A stretch of DNA of 64,000 bases from Rhodovulum sp. 12E13 (GTDB taxonomy: Bacteria > Pseudomonadota > Alphaproteobacteria > Rhodobacterales > Rhodobacteraceae). The stretch spans positions 124,001-188,000 of the forward strand of contig NZ_QPLK01000003.1 in the NCBI RefSeq assembly GCF_003340565.1, in the 5' to 3' direction. Below are positions 58,578-64,000 of this stretch, one piece after another. Under the pieces are notes generated by a model, which did not search any database, was not told the origin of the DNA, and worked only from the letters and a program-made list of their open reading frames with translations. The position numbers and the translations under genes are program-made. How positions within the stretch are numbered: the stretch's first letter is position 1; each line of letters starts with the position of its first letter.

Positions 58578-59318
58578 TCACTCCGGCGCGATCTTCCACA
58601 CCATGCGCACCCGCGCGGTGACATCGAGTTCGCCCTCGGCGACGGGCACCGCCCCTGCGTCGGACATCGCCATCTCGGCCCGCATCATCGGGCGCGGCTG
58701 CCCGCCTCCCGTGTCCTCGAGACGCACGAGCGGCCCCAGCGACACGCCGGCTGCATCGGCAAAGAGCCCGGCGCGGCGCTGCGCCTCGGCAACGGCGGCG
58801 CGGCGGGCCGCGTCCTGCACCGGCTGCGGCTCGGACAGACCGAAGGAGAGCCCACGAAAGACGTTGGCCCCGCTCCCAACCGCGGCATCGAGGACCGCGC
58901 CAAGGCTGTCGAGCGCGCGCACCCGCGCCGTGACGGTGGTCTCGGCGACGTAGCCCACGATCTCGCGCGGCTCGTCGCGCGAGCCGTACTCTCCCCGCCA
59001 GCGCGGCGAGAGCGACAGCGCGCTGGTCTGCAGGTCGCGCGCCGCGATGCCCTGCTCCGAGAGCCGGTCGATCACCGCCTGTGCGGACTGCGACATCTCC
59101 GCCACAGCCGCCTCGGCGCTCTCGGCCTCGGCCGTCACGCCGAGCGTGATCGTGGCCATGTCGGGGGCGGCCGAGGCGCGCCCCTCAACCACGACCTCTA
59201 TCCGGCGCGAGTCCGCGGCGATCGCGCCCTGGGCGAACGCGGGCAGAGACATGGGCGCCGCAAGTGACAGCGCAGCAAAGGCCGTGGCGATGGCACGGGC
59301 GAATCTGGCGGCAGGCAT
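58578..59318 (-). CDS. SIMPL domain-containing exported protein
   Basis: A 246-aa protein with a signal peptide (ARAIATAFAALSLAAPMSLP). The mature part is a SIMPL (DUF541) domain: RRIEVVVEGRASAAPDMATI, TLGVTAEAESAEAAVAEMSQ, LQTSALSLSPRWRGEYGSRD, GYVAETTVTARVRALDSLGA and the ending LDVTARVRMVWKI. Family members are periplasmic, oligomeric, and linked to oxidative stress, with no known enzyme activity. AAGGG lies 7 bases before ATG 59318. Confidence 0.92.
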   Translation of the reverse strand: MPAARFARAIATAFAALSLAAPMSLPAFAQGAIAADSRRIEVVVEGRASAAPDMATITLGVTAEAESAEAAVAEMSQSAQAVIDRLSEQGIAARDLQTSALSLSPRWRGEYGSRDEPREIVGYVAETTVTARVRALDSLGAVLDAAVGSGANVFRGLSFGLSEPQPVQDAARRAAVAEAQRRAGLFADAAGVSLGPLVRLEDTGGGQPRPMMRAEMAMSDAGAVPVAEGELDVTARVRMVWKIAPE

Positions 59319-59402
59319 GGTAAACCCTTTCCGATCCGAGCGTTAACCCGCCCGTCGGCCGGGCGGTCGGGGGCAGTTTTCTTTCCATTCCCCCGAATCC
59401 TG

Positions 59403-59408
59403 CTATAA
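59403..59408 (+). promoter_or_regulatory. Candidate -10 box (CTATAA) before the 1139-aa protein
   Basis: CTATAA lies in the least GC-rich part of the 153-base divergent gap. A weak TTCTTT is 18 bases upstream. A transcript would begin near 59415, which makes the GTG at 59421 nearly leaderless and favours ATG 59472 as start. Confidence 0.35.
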
Positions 59409-59471
59409 GTCGCGGTCAACGTGAACTGCAATGACTGCCCGGCGGGCGCCGCCGGAGAGCACGCCGAGGCC

Positions 59472-62400
59472 ATGGCCGCCACTTTCGCCCTCCATCTCGA
59501 CCATGACGGTGTCTCGCTCCTGCGTCTGGCAGAGGGCGATGCCGAGATAGATACCTCGCAGCCCCCGCTCGCGACGGCCGGCCTCGACGACGACGATTTC
59601 GACGCCCGGGTGGGCCGGATGCAGGCGCGCGTGGCCGAGGCCGACGGCGGCGAGGCGGCGGTGGTGCTCATCCTGCCCGACAGCCAGATCCTCTATACCC
59701 GCACGCGCGCCAGCGGTCTCGACCGCGAGGCCGACGAGGGCCGCGTGCGCAATGCGCTCGTCGGCGCCACGCCCTACGACCTCGCCGAACTGGTCTACGA
59801 CTGGCACGAGGTCGACGGCGTGCTCGAGATCGCCGTTGTCGCCACCGAGACGCTCGACGAGGCGCGCGCCTTCGCCGAGGCACACGGCGTTGCGCCCGCC
59901 GGCGTGCTCGGAGAGGCGGCACAGGGTGCCTTTCCCGGCCGCCCCCGCTTCGGCGGGGCACCGCACGACGATACACCGGCGCCCGCCCCGGACACGTCCG
60001 CTCCGGCTGCCGCGCCCGACCCGGTCGGCGAGGTCAACATCGCCGCGCCAGGCGCCACCGAGCCGGAAACCGCAAAGCCGGACATCGCCACGCCCGCCAC
60101 CGAAGAGCCGCAGCCGGGTCGGCCCGCCGGCGCGGCGAGCGCCCCCGATCGCCCCGGCGACGGAAGAGCGCCGCCCCCCGCTGAGACATCGAAGGAGACG
60201 CCCGCAGGCGCGTCGCCGCTCGGCGGCGCGACCGACATTGATGCGCCGCCCCGCGCCGAGCCTCCGCCTCTCGCCGCACCCTCGCCAGCGGCAATTCGGG
60301 GGCCTGCATCCACGCCTCTGCCGACTTTCTCGACGATACGCCGTGATGCGCCTCAATCCGGCCCTGAGTCGGGCCCGGAGCCGAATCCGAAGACGACGAC
60401 GGACGCCGCCCCCGCGCCGGGTGCCGCATCGCAGACGGCGATCCCGGCAAGCGCCTCGGAATCTCCCGCCAGCGGAAAGGGCAACGAGACCGGGGTGCCG
60501 AAGGTGAAGCCGGTCGAGACCGGCGACGCAGCGGCAGCCTCGGCCGCAAGCCTCGCGTCCGGTCGCGGAGCTCGCCGGGCAGGGTTCGGCGCGCTGGCCG
60601 GATCGGTGCTTGGCACCCTGGGCGGCAAGAGGCGCGGCCATGACGCGGGCGCCGCCTCCTCTTCTCTCTCGCGGCCCTCTGTGGAGCCCGCCCTCAGCGC
60701 GCAGAGCGAACCGCCCGTGTCGGCCGCAGACCGAGCGTCACCGCGGCATCCTCGCCCCTCGGCCAAGCCCGACACCATCGCGCCCCGGCTCGGCTCCGCC
60801 TCTGCAGAGCCCCCCGGTGCACGCCGCTCGGGGTCATCGCCCGCGGCCCCCGAGGCACAGCCGGCACGCCCCGACCCGGTGCGCCGGATCCAGCAGAGGG
60901 GCGATGCCTCGCTTCCCGCGCCGACCGGCCCTGCGCCCTCCACTGCCGGAGAGATGGACGAAGCCTCGAGCCTCACCGTCTTCGGCGCGCGCCGCATGCG
61001 CGCCGAGCCCCCCGCACGCGGCGGTCGCGCGCTCGGTCTCGTGCTCACACTCGCGCTCCTGGCGCTGATGGGCCTCGTCGCTCTCTGGTCGCTCTGGGTC
61101 GACGGCGGCGACGGCCCCGACACGGTGGCCGAGAGCCCTTCGGACACGCCCGCGATCACCTCGTCGGTCACCCCGCTCGATGCCGAGCCTCCCACGCCTG
61201 ACGCCGGGGCCACGGGCGAAGAGACGCGGCAGGCCGTGGCGCCCCCCCCTGCCGACATTGAACCGGCGCCGGCACTGCCCGAGGATGCCCCGGCAGACCC
61301 CGTCATGACACCTGAGACGGCCAACCCTGCAGCAGACGGCCCCGGCGAGAGCGGGCCGGCCCCGGCCGAGCCGCGTGACCTCGCGGCCATCAGCCCCGAC
61401 GAAGGCGGCACAGCCCCCGCGACCAGCCCTGCGCGCCTCCCACCGGAGGCATCGGTGAGCGATCCGTCTGTCGCGGTGCGCGACGTCTCTCCCGATCCGC
61501 TCGACCGGGCCGAGGCCGAGGCGGCCTATGCGGCGACCGGCATCTGGCAGCGTGCGCCCGAGCGCGGGCCCGTCCCGCGCGTCACTGCCGATCCCGCGCT
61601 GACACTCGCCGCCGTCGATCCCTCGCGACTGACGCAGGCCCCGCCGGCCGTGCCCGACGCACCGGGCCAAGCCGCCGCGCCGGCGCTTCCGGCCGCGCCG
61701 CTGCCGCCCGGCACACTGCTCGACGCCGACGGCTTCGTGATCCCCACCGACGAGGGCGCGCTCGCGCCGGGCGGCTACACCGTCTACGAGGGGCAGCCCG
61801 GCATCGTCCCGCCAGCCCGCCCCGGCACGGGCGAACCGGACGCCACCGACGCCCGCGCAGACGAGGCCGCCGCGCCGGTGGCGGATGACACGCCCGCCAC
61901 GGCGGAACAGGAGGTGGAACAGGACCCGCTGGCACAGGTCCGTCCGACCGCGCGGCCTGAAGACGCCACGCTCCCCGAGACGGCCGATCCCGCCGCGTCC
62001 GATGCCGCGGCAGACGGCACCATCGACGCTCCCGACATCCGGCCGCGCTCGCGGCCTGGGCTGCAGGCGGGCGGGTCCGCCGCCGCGCCGGTCACCGGGA
62101 TGGAGACAGGCACCGAGACGGACACGGCAACGGGCACGGAGTCCGGGGCGGGCACCGCGCTCGACGCAGCCCCCGAGGCTGGCGACACCGAGGCGGGCGA
62201 CCCCGTTGCGCCGGCGGACGAAAGCGCGGCCGGGCTCGCCGCTGCGCCGGAGGCGCGGCCGCGCCCCCGCCCCGAAACGCTGGCGGACGAGGCGGCCGCG
62301 CTCACCGCCGAGGCCGAGCGCGCCGCGGCGGTCGCCCGCGAGGAGGCCGCGGCCGCAGCCCGCGAGATCGCCGAGGCCGAACTCGACTCCGATTCGCCCT

Positions 62401-62891
62401 ATGCCGTTGCCGCCGCCCCGGCCCCGCGCGCACGGCCCGCCAACATCGCGCAGATCGCGGCGCAGGCCCGCGCCAGAAGCGCGGCCGAGACCGAGCGGCA
62501 GGCCACGGCGCGCGCCGCGGCGACGCCCCAGCCGTCCCCGCCATCGGTGCAGACCGCCTCCGCCGCCGCGGCCGCCCCGCCTCCCCAGGAGCCTTCACGC
62601 GGACCTGCGGTGGCGCGCAGTCAGCGTGTGCAGCCCGATGTTCCCTCCTCGGCCCTCGTCGCGCGTCAGGCGACCGAACGTAACGCCCTGCGCATGAACG
62701 CTGTCACCCTCATCGGCGTCTACGGCTCGGCCGGCCAGCGCCGCGCCCTCGTGCGGCTGCCCTCGGGGCGCTACGTGAAGGTGCAGGTGGGCGACCGGCT
62801 CGACGGCGGGCAGGTCGCGGCCATCGACCGCGACGCCGTCCGATATGTCAAGCGCGGGCGCGACGTCTTGCTCCAGATGCCATCGGGCTGA
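59472..62891 (+). CDS. Large single-pass membrane protein with GspL/PilM-like and GspC/PilP-like ends, hypothetical
   Basis: A 1139-aa protein. Residues about 1-150 look folded: FALHLDHDGVSLLRLAEGDA, VVLILPDSQILYTRTRASGL and ALVGATPYDLAELVYDWHEV recall the actin-like start of GspL/PilM. A 360-residue Pro/Ala/Thr-rich disordered linker leads to one membrane helix (about 519-541, LGLVLTLALLALMGLVALWS). A second, 500-residue acidic Pro/Ala linker follows. The last 70 residues, LRMNAVTLIGVYGSAGQRRA then LVRLPSGRYVKVQVGDRLDG, resemble the periplasmic HR domain of GspC or PilP. Some rhodobacterial copies are named 'translation initiation factor 2', which the sequence does not support. ATG 59472 is chosen over GTG 59421. 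Confidence 0.72.
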   Translation: MAATFALHLDHDGVSLLRLAEGDAEIDTSQPPLATAGLDDDDFDARVGRMQARVAEADGGEAAVVLILPDSQILYTRTRASGLDREADEGRVRNALVGATPYDLAELVYDWHEVDGVLEIAVVATETLDEARAFAEAHGVAPAGVLGEAAQGAFPGRPRFGGAPHDDTPAPAPDTSAPAAAPDPVGEVNIAAPGATEPETAKPDIATPATEEPQPGRPAGAASAPDRPGDGRAPPPAETSKETPAGASPLGGATDIDAPPRAEPPPLAAPSPAAIRGPASTPLPTFSTIRRDAPQSGPESGPEPNPKTTTDAAPAPGAASQTAIPASASESPASGKGNETGVPKVKPVETGDAAAASAASLASGRGARRAGFGALAGSVLGTLGGKRRGHDAGAASSSLSRPSVEPALSAQSEPPVSAADRASPRHPRPSAKPDTIAPRLGSASAEPPGARRSGSSPAAPEAQPARPDPVRRIQQRGDASLPAPTGPAPSTAGEMDEASSLTVFGARRMRAEPPARGGRALGLVLTLALLALMGLVALWSLWVDGGDGPDTVAESPSDTPAITSSVTPLDAEPPTPDAGATGEETRQAVAPPPADIEPAPALPEDAPADPVMTPETANPAADGPGESGPAPAEPRDLAAISPDEGGTAPATSPARLPPEASVSDPSVAVRDVSPDPLDRAEAEAAYAATGIWQRAPERGPVPRVTADPALTLAAVDPSRLTQAPPAVPDAPGQAAAPALPAAPLPPGTLLDADGFVIPTDEGALAPGGYTVYEGQPGIVPPARPGTGEPDATDARADEAAAPVADDTPATAEQEVEQDPLAQVRPTARPEDATLPETADPAASDAAADGTIDAPDIRPRSRPGLQAGGSAAAPVTGMETGTETDTATGTESGAGTALDAAPEAGDTEAGDPVAPADESAAGLAAAPEARPRPRPETLADEAAALTAEAERAAAVAREEAAAAAREIAEAELDSDSPYAVAAAPAPRARPANIAQIAAQARARSAAETERQATARAAATPQPSPPSVQTASAAAAAPPPQEPSRGPAVARSQRVQPDVPSSALVARQATERNALRMNAVTLIGVYGSAGQRRALVRLPSGRYVKVQVGDRLDGGQVAAIDRDAVRYVKRGRDVLLQMPSG

Positions 62892-63403
62892 CGCCGCCAG
62901 GCCAGGCGCCTTGGGGGTACGGCCCGACCGCCCTGCCCATGACGCCTATCCCGCGCGCCTTTCGCCCGTGCGCGCCACTGCCATCGGGCCAGATGGGGAC
63001 GACGCCCACGCAACGCGACACCCTGCCCGCGCCATCTTGCTGGGGCAAGATCCCGCCCATGTGGGGCTGTCTCAACTTCGCCGAGATCTAGCCCGCATGA
63101 GATTTCCCCTTTTCGAGGCAAGCGACAGGGAAAGAACCTTCCATAGCCGAGCCGCACCCGAGCGTGGAACTCTGGCCGCCCGGCATGCCGGTGGCGGCGA
63201 ACGAAGGCTGGATCGGCGGTGCGCGATCTTGCCACTGCGTTCGAGACGGAGCTGGCGCGCCAGTTCGACGGGTCCCGATGTGGCGCAGGGCGGGCGAAGG
63301 CGCACCAGACCTGCAAGGCCGCCGCCTCCTGCGCCCCCCGCGCGCCGACGACCGGGCAGGCCGGCGATCGGGCGGGGCGCCTGATCCCGCCGCAGGCGGG
63401 CGA

Positions 63404-63452
63404 AAGAGAATTCCTCAATTCTCTTGCAAATCCCTTCTTTCAAGGGATTTGC
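63404..63452. repeat. Two adjacent perfect hairpins
   Basis: AAGAGAATT (63404-63412) pairs with AATTCTCTT (63417-63425) over a 4-base loop; GCAAATCCCTT (63426-63436) pairs with AAGGGATTTGC (63442-63452) over 5 bases. They abut exactly, and are much more AT-rich than their surroundings. The design recalls the palindromes at 22911-22979. Confidence 0.7.
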
Positions 63453-63509
63453 CCCCCGCGCCGGCGGGCGGCCGAGCGGCCGAGCGGCGCTCCGTAGCGC
63501 GCGGCCACG

Positions 63510-63538
63510 AAAAAGGGCCGCACCTTTCGGCACGGCCC
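63510..63538 (-). terminator. Intrinsic terminator of carD
   Basis: On the minus strand GGGCCG-TG-CC-GAAA-GG-TG-CGGCCC is followed by TTTTT. It begins 30 bases after the carD stop. Confidence 0.8.
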
Positions 63539-63567
63539 GTCCCTCTGCTCGGCAAGCCGAGGCGACG

Positions 63568-64000
63568 TCAGGCAGCGGCGCGGCCCACCAGCACCTCGTC
63601 GATACGCGCCTGGGCATCGGTCTCGCCTGTGCCCGAGACAGCCGCCAGTTCGCGCGTCAGCCGGTCGCGCGCGGCCTCGTAGAGCTGGCGCTCCGAGTAG
63701 CTCTGCTCGCGCTGATCGTCGGCGCGGTGCAGGTCGCGCACGACTTCGGCGATCGCGATCAGGTCGCCCGAATTGATCTTCTGCTCGTATTCCTGCGCCC
63801 GGCGCGACCACATCGCCCGCTTGACCTTGGCCTTGCCCTTGAGCGTGACCATCGCCTTCGACACGACATCGGGCGACGAAAGCGAGCGCATGCCGACCTC
63901 GGTCGCCTTGTGGGTGGGAACGCGCAGCGTCATCTTGTCCTTGTCGAAGGAGATCACGAACAGCTCCAGCGAGATGCCGGCGATCTCCTGCTCCTCGATG
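63568..64000 (-). CDS. carD: CarD family transcriptional regulator, N-terminus cut off
   Basis: 143 residues are visible; the frame stays open to the window edge, so the start is missing. The visible part begins IEEQEIAGISLELFVISFDK and continues DKMTLRVPTHKATEVGMRSL, the end of the RNA polymerase-interacting Tudor-like domain, then the helical DNA-binding domain WSRRAQEYEQKINSGDLIAI, AEVVRDLHRADDQREQSYSE and RQLYEAARDRLTRELAAVSG. CarD/CdnL proteins stabilise the open promoter complex, often at rRNA promoters. In alphaproteobacteria it is a general activator. The tail ends EVLVGRAAA. Confidence 0.95.
   Translation of the reverse strand, partial: IEEQEIAGISLELFVISFDKDKMTLRVPTHKATEVGMRSLSSPDVVSKAMVTLKGKAKVKRAMWSRRAQEYEQKINSGDLIAIAEVVRDLHRADDQREQSYSERQLYEAARDRLTRELAAVSGTGETDAQARIDEVLVGRAAA

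Larger units (their letters stand above)
62892..63567. other. 676-base convergent gap with hairpins, no gene
   Basis: Between the 1139-aa protein gene and carD. Open frames here have no start signals or families. It contains a double hairpin at 63404-63452 and the carD terminator at 63510-63538. The remainder shows nothing I can name. Confidence 0.55.

Noticed and set aside
59472-62891. Translation initiation factor IF-2
   Set aside because: The gene is annotated so in some genomes because of Ala/Pro-rich similarity, but no GTPase motif (GxxxxGKS/T, DTPGH, NKxD) is present.

Overview
The window is a very GC-rich (roughly 70% by eye) stretch of an alphaproteobacterial chromosome, almost certainly from the family Rhodobacteraceae. 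The evidence is gene content and order: a pdhA-pdhB-pdhC operon preceded by ftsB, a complete Rhodobacter-type gene transfer agent (GTA) cluster next to cysE, a SoeABC-like sulfite dehydrogenase, a DksA that has lost its zinc cysteines, and short intergenic repeats (GGGGGC..GCCCCC followed by a CCGGRRTATTT core) that I know from this family. No species can be named from the window.

Layout. 1-2.4 kb: end of a membrane-bound molybdoenzyme operon (soeA', soeB, soeC). 2.5-10.4 kb: a coiled-coil protein, a small membrane protein, an operon of a membrane coiled-coil protein with a periplasmic ClpP-like protein, a densely structured non-coding block (candidate RNA, long hairpin, G-quadruplex-prone loop), mmcB, and SYLF-, DUF3179- and DUF4336-domain proteins. 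10.4-17.5 kb: two cyclophilins, pgk, an exported Sel1-like protein, a class I fructose-bisphosphate aldolase, a small membrane protein and aidB. 17.6-22.9 kb: ftsB and the pyruvate dehydrogenase operon, with a sulfotransferase gene lodged between pdhB and pdhC. 22.9-24.2 kb: three tandem perfect palindromes, cysE and a zinc-finger DksA/TraR protein.

24.2-39.2 kb (minus strand): a GTA cluster reading small terminase, large terminase, portal, prohead protease, capsid, connector and stopper proteins, tail terminator, tail tube, two chaperone-like proteins, tape measure, distal tail protein, hub, NlpC/P60 peptidase, 1334-aa baseplate 'megatron', then a DUF2793 protein and a small protein. No gene in it looks broken, so it is probably functional. 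It packages host DNA rather than being an ordinary prophage: no integrase, lysis, replication or repressor genes lie in it.

39.5-47.4 kb (minus strand): mltG and the fatty acid synthesis genes fabF, acpP, fabG and fabD. The fab run is split by bolA, a divergent J-domain gene, about 1 kb without a convincing gene, and a membrane protein. 47.9-52.6 kb: rpsF-rpsR-rplI with a clear terminator, a PQQ-type sugar dehydrogenase, a small exported protein, tig and tRNA-Leu(UAG). 52.6-64 kb: a flavin monooxygenase, dksA, a MoxR ATPase, a lytic transglycosylase, a ChrR-type cupin, an O-acetylhomoserine sulfhydrylase, a SIMPL protein, a 1139-aa protein with GspL/PilM-like and GspC/PilP-like ends, and the start-truncated carD.

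Most of the window is housekeeping. The points most worth following up are the structured block before mmcB, the hairpins in the only two long gaps upstream of or next to the capsid genes of the GTA operon, the sulfotransferase inside the pdh operon, the GspL/GspC-like fusion protein, and the membrane coiled-coil/ClpP-like pair.
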